IMG/VR virus record: IMGVR_UViG_3300023181_000183 | Coordinates: 1 to 39,392 of that record | Length of the DNA: 39,392 bases | Direction: 5' to 3' (one strand) | Source of the DNA: a virus | Shown here: piece after piece, positions 13,943 through 20,294 of the stretch | Layout: each line of letters starts with the position of its first letter | Position numbering within the stretch: the first letter of the stretch is position 1 | The notes under the pieces: model-generated | The model's database searches: none | Told to the model about the DNA's origin: nothing | Seen by the model: the letters and a program-made list of their open reading frames with translations, nothing else | Program-made: the position numbers and the translations under genes

Positions 13943-14442
13943 TGTGAACCTCCTGCGAGTAGCTTGGCGCGCTTGGCTTTGGCCCAGTTGCTGCGATATT
14001 CACGGCAATGAGGCCGAGCCTTGCGCTCGTTGTCGCACGCGCGGCAATTTCTTCGCCCGCGATAAATATAAGTGTTTGCCTCGCTGTAGGCATGCCCCTT
14101 CGGGCAATGGGTGCGCTTACTGCCCCAATGGCGTCCTTTAGCCGCCATATCGGCCATGTTATCCGCATGTGAGCCGACAAAGAGGTGGACAGGGTTGTTG
14201 CACGCAGGATTGTCGCAGTGGTGGCAGACCTTCTCGGTCGGCAGAAGATCGCGGCTATTGGCTATCTGCCAGGAAACGCGATTAGCGCGAAAGCGACGCC
14301 CCCACATGCTGACAACACCATAGCCGCCATTGCCAGTCGCACCACTCCACACCCAGCACCCGGTTGGGGTTTTCCCGGCCCGTTCCCAGAAACGCTTGGC
14401 AAACTCGGGGTCAGAGACAACCTGGCGTGAAACTTTAGACAT
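13939..14442 (-). CDS. HNH endonuclease
   Basis: The 167-residue protein from ATG 14442 (good AAGGGAAGGG site) reads [20 protein letters not shown], then the HNH_3 core [20 protein letters not shown] and [14 protein letters not shown], then a C-terminal zinc-like segment [13 protein letters not shown] ... CRACDNERK. Phages use such enzymes as homing endonucleases or to nick DNA at packaging. Its position far from the terminase and inside the early operon points to a homing type. A longer frame to 14517 exists but adds only non-conserved basic residues. Confidence 0.85.
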   Translation of the reverse strand: MSKVSRQVVSDPEFAKRFWERAGKTPTGCWVWSGATGNGGYGVVSMWGRRFRANRVSWQIANSRDLLPTEKVCHHCDNPACNNPVHLFVGSHADNMADMAAKGRHWGSKRTHCPKGHAYSEANTYIYRGRRNCRACDNERKARPHCREYRSNWAKAKRAKLLAGGSQ

Positions 14443-14671
14443 TGGCCCTTCCCTTAAAATAGGAGGCAATCGCTTCGGCAGCGTGCGGGGTAAGCGTGAT
14501 GCCATGCTCTTGGGCAATCTGGTGAACGCGCTCTAGATCGGGGTCTATCGGCTTGGGCAGGAGGGCGACGATAGCGCTGGCTTCGTCCTTGGTGTAGTTA
14601 CCCCACTCGGAAAGCCACCGCGTAAGGGCCACCATCCGCTCTACTAGCTCTTGTGGGATATCTTGGGGCAT
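14435..14671 (-). CDS. Hypothetical protein, 78 aa
   Basis: The helical protein starts [20 protein letters not shown] and ends [22 protein letters not shown]. The end resembles small helical pieces seen in other phage early proteins, but I cannot assign a family. Its ATG lies inside the end of the next upstream gene (28-base overlap) and its stop overlaps the HNH gene's start by 8 bases. Confidence 0.65.
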   Translation of the reverse strand: MPQDIPQELVERMVALTRWLSEWGNYTKDEASAIVALLPKPIDPDLERVHQIAQEHGITLTPHAAEAIASYFKGRANV

Positions 14672-15081
14672 TTGGCATCTCCGAGAAAGGCGCGGGCGCG
14701 AAGGGCGGCGGCGCAGAGGGCGAGGGCTGGCTCACCCAGAACCCAAACGTTTTCGGTTTCGCACCACGCGCCTTCAAACTGATAGCGGACCCATGCCCAC
14801 GACCGTGTGGGGTTGTGGAGGTTCCCGTCCCGACCCATCCCGCAGTGCCAAGTCGGCTCGACCAGCGTCATCGCGGCGTCTATCGACCCGGTGTAGTTGG
14901 GGAGATGCCAGCGCTTCGATACGCCTTCGGGACTGGCCCACATGTCGATCAAGCCACCTGCGTGGGTCGGATTGTCGTACTTCACCCAGCCCAAGCCGCT
15001 CGCGATTGTCGCATTCAGTTCCCAATCCTGCGCCGTCGCCTTCTCGCAAAGATCGGCCAATCTGAGTAGTTCATCCTTCAT
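14644..15081 (-). CDS. Conserved phage hypothetical protein, 145 aa
   Basis: MKDELLRLADLCEKATAQDW is followed by ELNATIASGLGWV and the signature SIDAAMTLVEPTWHCGMG, then a Trp-rich beta part and ALALCAAALRARAFLGDA. The series LLRLA..CE.A...D.EL...I ... YT.SIDAAMTLV is a widespread alpha-beta phage protein (sometimes called phage ABA sandwich). Biochemical role unknown. ATGA overlap with the upstream gene. Confidence 0.75.
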   Translation of the reverse strand: MKDELLRLADLCEKATAQDWELNATIASGLGWVKYDNPTHAGGLIDMWASPEGVSKRWHLPNYTGSIDAAMTLVEPTWHCGMGRDGNLHNPTRSWAWVRYQFEGAWCETENVWVLGEPALALCAAALRARAFLGDAKCPKISHKS

Positions 15082-15671
15082 TCTGATTGCTCCGATAGTG
15101 GTTCAGAGGGGGTAGGTTGGGCGACGTCTTCGGCCAAGCTGACATCGCTATCGCGGAGGGCGGCGAGCATTTCCTCGAACTCGCGCTGAGCATCGCCCTT
15201 GCGCCAGAATTGGTGGTCGCTGAGCAACGGCTTGCCGACGCCGAACGGGTGCTGATAGCCACGTGCGAGGCGGCGGAACTTCTCCAGCGTGACGATGTGA
15301 AGCCCGCTCTTGCCGAACGTCGCGCCATCGGGGCTGACAAACTGTCGGGTGAAGAAAACCCGCATCGGGAACCGTCCCGGCTTGAAGGTGTCCACCACGG
15401 TAAAGACGGCACTGCCGACAGCATCGGCTACGGGCGCACTGTGATCCTCCGAAACGCTAATGAAGTTGATGCCTGGACGCCAGCTTTCAATGTCCGCATA
15501 CCCCTCGCCGTCGAAGCCCGAATAGGTCTCGCGCACGAACGGATAGACGATGTTAAAAGTATCGCCCGCGCAAGGAATGAGCGCCCTCGGCTCAGACGGC
15601 GTAGCTGGCTGAGAGCGTAGCTCGCCAGCCCGGTCGGTGTTAACCGACGCGCCCTTATCTTGGTCTGTCAT
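15078..15671 (-). CDS. Hypothetical protein, 197 aa
   Basis: It begins MTDQDKGASVNTDRAGELRS, with a Pro/Ser-rich entry and then a folded core: DTFNIVYPFVRETYSGFDGE, WRPGI, VVDTFKPGRFPMRVFFTRQF, GLHIVTLEKFRRLARGYQHP. The ending is acidic (AQPTPSEPLSEQSE). GAGGAAG precedes the ATG. I recognise the style of a phage early protein but not a named domain, and no catalytic residues stand out. Confidence 0.7.
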   Translation of the reverse strand: MTDQDKGASVNTDRAGELRSQPATPSEPRALIPCAGDTFNIVYPFVRETYSGFDGEGYADIESWRPGINFISVSEDHSAPVADAVGSAVFTVVDTFKPGRFPMRVFFTRQFVSPDGATFGKSGLHIVTLEKFRRLARGYQHPFGVGKPLLSDHQFWRKGDAQREFEEMLAALRDSDVSLAEDVAQPTPSEPLSEQSE

Positions 15672-16028
15672 TTATACTTCCTCTAGCTTAGAGAGGGCGG
15701 AAGAGAGTGCCGCTTCTGCCAGTTTGTAGCAGTTCTCAATTTGCTGATCGCCAGCGTCTTCATCATACCTTGTGCGCCCGTTGAGTTCGTCCAACGCCCA
15801 CTGCAAAGACTCTACAAGCGCTTCATGGTTATTCACTGCCTTGACGATGAAGCGGGCGTTAGCGACCTTTTCATCCCGGCTGCGGTCCCAGTGCATGATG
15901 TGCTTGCCGTTATCGGTGCCGCAGACATGCAGCCATGGAAGACTGTCGTATGGTGGCCCGGCCATTTGCCACGGAACAGGCGTATGCCCACCCACTAAGG
16001 TATCTACAGGGGGTTTCATGCTGGTCAT
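15672..16028 (-). CDS. Phage hypothetical protein, 118 aa (Ea22-like end)
   Basis: HTPVPWQMAGPPYDSLPWLH leads to VANARFIVKAVNNHEALVES, a phrase (ANA.FIV.AVN.HEALV..L) typical of Ea22-like early phage proteins, followed by a helical tail ending LAEAALSSALSKLEEV. The function of the group is unknown. ATG 16028 overlaps the upstream stop (ATGA); the ATG at 16019 is an internal alternative. Confidence 0.75.
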   Translation of the reverse strand: MTSMKPPVDTLVGGHTPVPWQMAGPPYDSLPWLHVCGTDNGKHIMHWDRSRDEKVANARFIVKAVNNHEALVESLQWALDELNGRTRYDEDAGDQQIENCYKLAEAALSSALSKLEEV

Positions 16029-16249
16029 TGTCCGGTTGCCTTTGCGATTGCCGCTTTGACTGCTTCGCGATCCAGCCAGATCACCAGCCCAAGCTTATCG
16101 GTGCCGTTCGGCGTAATCGGGCGCTGCGTGCCGAAAGTGATGTGGGTTCCGGACTTTGCCGTGTAGCGGAGATCGGTGGCGCACTGGTCGAGGTTCTGAA
16201 ACTCGACATTGTCGTCACCGATAGCGAGGATGAGTTCGGACATTTTCAT
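16025..16249 (-). CDS. Hypothetical protein, 74 aa
   Basis: MKMSELILAIGDDNVEFQNL is followed by DQCATDLRYTAKSGTHITFG and LGLVIWLDREAVKAAIAKAT. The arrangement (DD.V..Q.LD.C...L......G..ITF.T) looks like a small alpha-beta protein seen in other phages. ATGA overlaps join it to both neighbours. No motif reveals a function. Confidence 0.7.
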   Translation of the reverse strand: MKMSELILAIGDDNVEFQNLDQCATDLRYTAKSGTHITFGTQRPITPNGTDKLGLVIWLDREAVKAAIAKATGQ

Positions 16250-16572
16250 AGCGCGGGCTCCGTTGCTACGGAAAGAGCGCGCTTGATAGCCGCATAAACC
16301 CGAGTAGTCGCGGCGGTATCGATATCAAGGTCGCGGTCGATCTCGGCGAAAATCCGCTGCGCCGTATCTGCCTCAACCTCCAAACGATGCTCCACAACCG
16401 GCTTCATGGTAACGACGCTGTCGTCGTATTTGCCCTCAAGGAAGCCGGAAGAGCGGTCGAACCGGGTGCACCAACGGCGATCCGCCTGGGTCACTTTTTT
16501 GCGCGAAGGATCGAACGCCAATGTATGTTTCACGTCACCCATCTCATCACTCCCATCAAAACTAAAGCTCAT
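16246..16572 (-). CDS. Hypothetical protein, 108 aa
   Basis: The start is taken as ATG 16572 (MSFSFDGSDEMGDVKHTLAF) with GAGG five bases upstream; a GTG at 16590 is in frame. The N-terminal half is beta-type and charged; the C-terminal half is an acidic helix pair (LEVEADTAQRIFAEIDRDLD) ending VYAAIKRALSVATEPAL. Not recognised. It is the second gene after the leftward promoter. Confidence 0.65.
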   Translation of the reverse strand: MSFSFDGSDEMGDVKHTLAFDPSRKKVTQADRRWCTRFDRSSGFLEGKYDDSVVTMKPVVEHRLEVEADTAQRIFAEIDRDLDIDTAATTRVYAAIKRALSVATEPAL

Positions 16573-16608
16573 ACTCGCCTCGTGTCGCACTCACGGGGCA
16601 AGCTGAAC

Positions 16609-16800
16609 TTAGGCAGCGAGTTCCTGCTTGGCGTAGGCTACCGCATTGGTGATGGTATCGACGTGATCGGGGAATGCCAGTTTAGCCTGCTTCACGCCCC
16701 TGCGCAGGGCAAACATAATGGCCTCCGCACCAACTTCATCACCATGCTCGGCATGAGAATTGGCGCACTCAACAATCCAGCGATAAAGCTTGCTCATCAT
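16609..16800 (-). CDS. Hypothetical protein, 63 aa, first gene of leftward operon
   Basis: MMSKLYRWIVECANSHAEHG continues DEVGAEAIMFALRRGVKQAK and ends AYAKQELAA, a small helical protein. It is the promoter-proximal gene of the leftward arm, with GGGAG just upstream; ATG 16800 or 16797 fits it better than the TTG at 16803. First genes of early operons are often antiterminators or host-takeover factors, but nothing here shows that. Confidence 0.65.
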   Translation of the reverse strand: MMSKLYRWIVECANSHAEHGDEVGAEAIMFALRRGVKQAKLAFPDHVDTITNAVAYAKQELAA

Positions 16801-16832
16801 CAATCTCCCTTCGGCCTAAATGCCGATAGCCC

Positions 16833-16861
16833 TTGATAGGTGCATGAAAACAGGATGTCAA
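16833..16861 (-). promoter_or_regulatory. Main leftward early promoter
   Basis: On the minus strand TTGACA (16861-16856), a 17-base spacer and TATCAA (16838-16833) form a near-consensus sigma-70 promoter. Transcription would start about 25 bases before the first leftward gene. It is the best promoter in the window and faces the 34-gene operon. Confidence 0.8.
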
Positions 16862-16871
16862 TCGCGCTTGG

Positions 16872-16888
16872 CAAATAAATGCTATTTG
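16872..16888. promoter_or_regulatory. 17-bp palindrome, operator candidate
   Basis: CAAATA (16872-16877), AATGC, TATTTG (16883-16888) is a perfect inverted repeat between the divergent promoters. It overlaps the first two bases-plus of the rightward -35 box (TTGACG at 16886) and lies 10 bases behind the leftward -35. GCGC flanks it on both sides (16864-16867 and 16891-16894). It is the natural binding site for the YdaS/Cro-like protein. Confidence 0.55.
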
Positions 16889-16914
16889 ACGCGCACTTTA
16901 TGCCGTGCTAGCCA
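16886..16914 (+). promoter_or_regulatory. Rightward promoter for the regulator gene
   Basis: TTGACG (16886-16891), a 17-base spacer and TAGCCA (16909-16914) are followed after seven bases by the ATG at 16922. No Shine-Dalgarno lies in between, so the message may be leaderless. The -10 box is weak, which would suit activation or repression at the overlapping palindrome. Confidence 0.5.
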
Positions 16915-16921
16915 TTCCGCC

Positions 16922-17134
16922 ATGGACAACATGCACCTAGCCTTCAGGCGCGCAATTGAGGCTGCTGGCGGTATTCCCGCCATGGCGCGCATCGTGGACC
17001 GGACACCGGCCAACCTTTACTCTCTGGTAAGTCGAGAGAGGCCTTGCCCGCCTGGGCTTGTGCTGAAGGCTGAGAAGGGGTCGGGCGTTTCTCGCCACGA
17101 ACTGCGCCCAGACATCTACCCGGTAGAAGGCTGA
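16922..17134 (+). CDS. YdaS/Cro-like transcriptional regulator
   Basis: The 70-residue protein MDNMHLAFRRAIEAAGGIPA continues MARIVDRTPANLYSLVSRE, then PCPPGLVLKAEKGSGVSRHE and LRPDIYP. The order AI..AGG...MAR.....P..LY..V......P......E...GVSRHELRPDIYP is the YdaS/Cro family (PF15943), which includes Cro-like repressors of lambdoid phages and Rac. It should bind the palindrome at 16872-16888 and set the balance of the two early arms. No opposing CI gene is visible. The upstream frame to 16820 has no site and crosses the promoter, so I reject it. Confidence 0.85.
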   Translation: MDNMHLAFRRAIEAAGGIPAMARIVDRTPANLYSLVSRERPCPPGLVLKAEKGSGVSRHELRPDIYPVEG

Positions 17135-17253
17135 TGACCGCCCCCATCATCGCCATAATCTGGATATCCCTTTGTATTGTGATGGTGGCTGCACACCATG
17201 TCTTTGTGACTAATAGGAATCGTTGGAATGGAGAGGATCGAGACGATGACTGA
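17134..17253 (+). CDS. Small single-span membrane protein, 39 aa
   Basis: The product MTAPIIAIIWISLCIVMVAA has one clear N-terminal membrane helix, then HHVFVTNRNRWNGEDRDDD, a polar cytoplasmic tail. The ATG shares its A with the regulator's stop (TGATG) and its end overlaps the next ATG by 8 bases. Small membrane proteins at this place occur in many phages; no function can be given. Confidence 0.6.
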   Translation: MTAPIIAIIWISLCIVMVAAHHVFVTNRNRWNGEDRDDD

Positions 17254-17530
17254 AAAATACGATGTCCGCGACATTATCGCGATCTGCCGGATTCCGCCCG
17301 AGGCATTGCCAAGGTTCATCGCTGAACTCCCGGAGATTCTAGATGCCGTTCGCCCGTTGGTTTTGGCTTACGACGCCGCTGGCGCACCGCCGCAAGCATA
17401 CGCAACTCTCATCAAGGCTCTTACTTGGCTCGATGACGACAAGCAAACCGCTAGCGTGCGGATGAGCGTGGTTTACGATGATGGAAAGGTCGCGGGTGAT
17501 GTCGAAGCGAATTGGAAGTTCGGCAAATGA
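17246..17530 (+). CDS. Hypothetical protein, 94 aa
   Basis: MTEKYDVRDIIAICRIPPEA continues LPRFIAELPEILDAVRPLVL and ends with a beta hairpin, VRMSVVYDDGKVAGDVEANW. The N-terminal half is helical and acidic. The ATG at 17246 overlaps the previous gene; an in-frame ATG at 17228 is the alternative start and has an AGGAA upstream. No family recognised. Confidence 0.65.
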   Translation: MTEKYDVRDIIAICRIPPEALPRFIAELPEILDAVRPLVLAYDAAGAPPQAYATLIKALTWLDDDKQTASVRMSVVYDDGKVAGDVEANWKFGK

Positions 17531-17664
17531 TCGTTCGTGCCGTAGCTGCGCCGCAGGGCCTCCTCTTGCCTGTTGAAATCCTACCTCCAAACGGATCCCG
17601 GATGGTACAGTCTCTAGAGGACTGGAATAGGATGGTGAGGCGATTCCATAAGGGGAAGGTGTGA
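17527..17664 (+). CDS. Hypothetical protein, 45 aa
   Basis: The small basic product MIVRAVAAPQGLLLPVEILP ends WNRMVRRFHKGKV. The ATG overlaps the previous stop (ATGA) and its TGA shares an A with the next ATG (TGATG), so it is fully coupled in the rightward operon. This arrangement is the support; the protein itself is unrecognised. Confidence 0.6.
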   Translation: MIVRAVAAPQGLLLPVEILPPNGSRMVQSLEDWNRMVRRFHKGKV

Positions 17665-17951
17665 TGAAGCCAATGAGCCCTGAACTTAAAGAGGCTATCG
17701 AGCAGGCTCAGGCCTATCTCGCTGCTGGCGGTAAAATATACCAGAGCGGTTACGGCAGGTATGGGGACCCTCCCCTCTCGGTTGACAAAGGAGAACTCCT
17801 GCTCACGACCGAACACATCTCCGCCTACATCGATAGCAGATTAGCTGCTCGTAAGCTGCTTAGACCTGATAGACAGGCTTATGCTAGAAAAGGTGTAGAG
17901 ACGAAGAGGAAGAATACTTCGGCGATACCCTGCGGGTCCGCGCTTTCATAA
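17664..17951 (+). CDS. Hypothetical protein, 95 aa
   Basis: The chain MKPMSPELKEAIEQAQAYLA is a helix followed by AGGKIYQSGYGRYGDPPLSV and a basic C-terminus (RPDRQAYARKGVETKRK). Clear AAGGGGAAGG ribosome-binding site. It precedes a 63-base gap before the replication genes. No known domain seen. Confidence 0.65.
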   Translation: MKPMSPELKEAIEQAQAYLAAGGKIYQSGYGRYGDPPLSVDKGELLLTTEHISAYIDSRLAARKLLRPDRQAYARKGVETKRKNTSAIPCGSALS

Positions 17952-18014
17952 ACGAAGCTGCCTACGGCATCTTCGCCCTTCGGGTTTCAATCGCTATCGC
18001 TAGAGGAAACAACT

Positions 18015-18359
18015 ATGCGGCGCAATAAGTACGGTGCGAAGAAAGAGCCCTGCGCGCACGGCCATATCCACGATAGCAAGCGAGAGGCCAAGCGCTGTAA
18101 CGAACTCCACATTCTGGAAGCTGCTGGCAAGATCGCCATGCTCAGGAGCCAGCATCAATTCTGGTTCGTGATCGACGGCAAGCAGCTCAAGCACAAGAAC
18201 GGACGGCGGGCGGGTTTCAAGGTTGATTTCTTCTACTGCGAATTGCCGAGCCTGAACGATGTAGCTGAGGACGCGAAGGGATTCACCGTGCGCGATTATC
18301 CGCTGCGCTCCTGCCTCTTCCGCCACCTGTTTCCAATGATTGAATTGAGGGAAGTATGA
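18015..18359 (+). CDS. DUF1064-family protein, probable nuclease fold
   Basis: The 114-residue protein begins MRRNKYGAKKEPCAHGHIHD and continues SKREAKRCNELHILEAAGKI, the exact DUF1064 (PF06356) start (NKYGAKK ... FDSKREAKRY.EL..LE.AG.I). Later VDFFYCE, ED.KGF and YPLRSCLFRHLFP are also conserved positions. The family is found in phage replication regions and resembles small restriction-like endonucleases; a Holliday-junction or flap role is possible. AGAGGAAA precedes the ATG. It is the first gene of the replication block and overlaps the DnaA-like gene (ATGA). Confidence 0.85.
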   Translation: MRRNKYGAKKEPCAHGHIHDSKREAKRCNELHILEAAGKIAMLRSQHQFWFVIDGKQLKHKNGRRAGFKVDFFYCELPSLNDVAEDAKGFTVRDYPLRSCLFRHLFPMIELREV

Positions 18360-18691
18360 ACCCCCTAATCTCAGAGATTAAAGAGGCTGTCAGAGAATAT
18401 TACGGGCTTACCGAGGAGCAGTTTCTAAACCCCTCGTCCGCCCGTCGATATTCCGGCCCCCGTCAAGTCGCCATGTGGTTCGCCTCGTGGATGACCGATA
18501 AGAGTTACCCACAGATTGGCAAGGCGTTCGGACGCGATCACACTACCGTAATTCATGCACGTAAGGCGGTAGAGGCAAGGCGATCCGGGCTGGTGGACGA
18601 TATTCGCGCTATCAAGGCCCTGATCGAGCGGGCTGTGGAAAGGCGGGATATCTACCGAGCGCCTATTGCGTCAATCGGGATCGAAGCCTAA
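18356..18691 (+). CDS. Free-standing DnaA domain IV (origin-binding HTH)
   Basis: The 111-residue protein has the DnaA C-terminal domain: ISEIKEAVREYYGLTEEQFL, RYSGPRQVAMWF (32-42), then SYPQIGKAFGRDHTTVIHAR (50-69), which is the DnaA signature. No AAA+ ATPase domain is present. In host DnaA this domain reads the DnaA box, so the phage protein probably binds a similar site, either the phage origin or host oriC as a competitor. It lies between DUF1064 and DnaB, which favours replication. A near DnaA box (TTACCCACA, 18503-18511) falls in its own gene. Confidence 0.9.
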   Translation: MNPLISEIKEAVREYYGLTEEQFLNPSSARRYSGPRQVAMWFASWMTDKSYPQIGKAFGRDHTTVIHARKAVEARRSGLVDDIRAIKALIERAVERRDIYRAPIASIGIEA

Positions 18692-18698
18692 AAGATTT

Positions 18699-18730
18699 GA
18701 GCCGGATCGCGATGGGATGCGACCCGGCTC
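18699..18730 (+). terminator. Hairpin between DnaA-like gene and the next gene
   Basis: GAGCCGG (18699-18705) pairs with CCGGCTC (18724-18730), and TCGC (18707-18710) with GCGA (18719-18722) after a single mismatch, leaving an 8-base loop. No T run follows, so it may be an attenuator, RNA-stability element or protein site and not a full terminator. Confidence 0.45.
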
Positions 18731-18756
18731 TGAAACAACCGCGAGAGGAATTCGCG

Positions 18757-18945
18757 ATGAATGCTTTTACTGCCATAGAGCCGTCCGTGCAACCCTTTGC
18801 TGTGCTGATAAAGCGCGCGGTTGTGACATTGATCGATGCGGCGGATGATCCTTTAGACCGTGAACACCGAATCCAGGTTGCGCTGGAGGAAGGTGCAATC
18901 AGCTATGCCGAGGCCTACGCCTTGCGCTGCGGTGACGATCTGTGA
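18757..18945 (+). CDS. Hypothetical protein, 62 aa, before DnaB
   Basis: MNAFTAIEPSVQPFAVLIKR continues AVVTLIDAADDPLDREHRIQ and ends ISYAEAYALRCGDDL. It is a helical protein. The ATG at 18757 has GAGAGGA upstream, and the end overlaps the DnaB GTG (GTGA), so it is co-translated with the helicase and could be a helper or loader. That link is positional only. Confidence 0.65.
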   Translation: MNAFTAIEPSVQPFAVLIKRAVVTLIDAADDPLDREHRIQVALEEGAISYAEAYALRCGDDL

Positions 18946-20294
18946 CGCTGGAACTCACGAACCCCGAGAGCGAATACGCGCTGATTTCAAAGCTGCTGTT
19001 CGATCCCAAGGCAATTGACATTGTTGCCGACATCCTGCGCGAAGAGCATTTTTCGGAATTGTTCTATGGCCGGATATTCTCAGTTATCGTCACAGAGCAT
19101 GGCAGAGGGTCATCCCTCAACCCGCTCACCTTGCGCCCGCATATCGAGAATGACGCTGCCTATGTGAGCGCAGGCGGGACAACATTCCTCGCGGGGCTTA
19201 CGAACGTGATGGCCCACATGGTCCCCCCTAAGGCCACCGCAAAGCAGCTTATCGACTTGGCGAAGCGGCGCGCGTTGGTTTTAGGCCTGCGGGAGAGCAT
19301 CGCCCTTGGCACCGATATAAACGAATCCATGGAGGGTGTGCTAGACATCGCGGAAAGCGCTATCGTGTCTGCGTCATCCGTTGGCGATAGCGTGAACCAG
19401 CCGAGCGGCGAAGAGGCGATGCTTGCCCTGATTAAGGCGGCTGAGAGCCCGAAGCGTTCAATCCGCTCTCGCTCGCTTCCAGCCATTGACGAGTTGCTAG
19501 GCGGCATGCGCCCCAAGCAGCTTGTTATAGGCGGTGGAAGGCCCGGCATGGGCAAGACAGCCGGAGCCCTGTCCTATGCCCTAGGAGCCGCCCAGAACGG
19601 CCACGGCGTGCTATTCGTCAGCCTTGAAATGGGCTCTACCGAATTGGCGGCTCGTATGGCGGCAGATATGTCGTTCAACGGACAGTCGGGCGTTGCCTAT
19701 GCCGATATCAATTCGGACAACCCTTCTTCGAGAGCGATCCGCGCAATGAGCGATGCTGCCTCACGCTTGCGAGATATGCCGTTCCACCTGATCGACGCGG
19801 GAAGCCTGTCTATCGGGCGGCTGGAGTTGCTTGTCAGGCGCTACAAGCGGCGGTTCGCTGCGAAGGGTGGTTCTCTGGATTTGATCGTCGTGGACTACCT
19901 CCAGCTTCTTCGCTGCGAGGACCGTAACCGTTCAGGCTACGAGACGGTATCCGAGGTCAGTCGTCGATTGAAGGGCATGGCTAAGGATTATGATGTAGCG
20001 GTGTTTGCGCTCGCCCAGCTTAGCCGGGAAGTCGAGAAGCGGGCGGACAAGAAGCCCATCCTTTCGGACTTGCGGGAGAGTGGGCAGATCGAGCAGGATG
20101 CCGACGCCGTGCTGTTCTTCTATCGCCATGAATATTACGTCCGCCAGGATGGAGCCCTTTCCCAATCGGAGAGGGAGGCGGCTATCCGCCAGTGCGAAGG
20201 CGCTATCGACTTCATCTGCGCCAAGCGCCGCAACGGCATCACCGGAAGCACCGTAGGCGATTTCAACGGTGCATATCAGGCGGTGCGCGGATGA
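18942..20294 (+). CDS. dnaB: Replicative DNA helicase, DnaB family
   Basis: The 450-residue protein has the DnaB layout. An N-terminal domain (about 1-145) starts PESEYALISKLLFDP. The RecA-like motor follows with Walker A GGRPGMGKT (198-206), the SLEM motif (227-230), Walker B IVVDYLQLL (315-323) and motif H4-like EVSRRLKGMAKDYDVAVFAL. It ends with LSDLRESGQIEQDADAVLFFYR. It unwinds DNA at the fork as a hexamer. The start is GTG, overlapping the previous stop. Size matches bacterial DnaB. No primase is encoded nearby, so the host's DnaG is probably used. Confidence 0.97.
   Translation: MTLELTNPESEYALISKLLFDPKAIDIVADILREEHFSELFYGRIFSVIVTEHGRGSSLNPLTLRPHIENDAAYVSAGGTTFLAGLTNVMAHMVPPKATAKQLIDLAKRRALVLGLRESIALGTDINESMEGVLDIAESAIVSASSVGDSVNQPSGEEAMLALIKAAESPKRSIRSRSLPAIDELLGGMRPKQLVIGGGRPGMGKTAGALSYALGAAQNGHGVLFVSLEMGSTELAARMAADMSFNGQSGVAYADINSDNPSSRAIRAMSDAASRLRDMPFHLIDAGSLSIGRLELLVRRYKRRFAAKGGSLDLIVVDYLQLLRCEDRNRSGYETVSEVSRRLKGMAKDYDVAVFALAQLSREVEKRADKKPILSDLRESGQIEQDADAVLFFYRHEYYVRQDGALSQSEREAAIRQCEGAIDFICAKRRNGITGSTVGDFNGAYQAVRG

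Noticed and set aside
16820-16921. Upstream extension of the YdaS-like regulator to 16820
   Set aside because: The extension crosses the divergent promoters and the palindrome, and family members start near MDN..L..AI..AGG.
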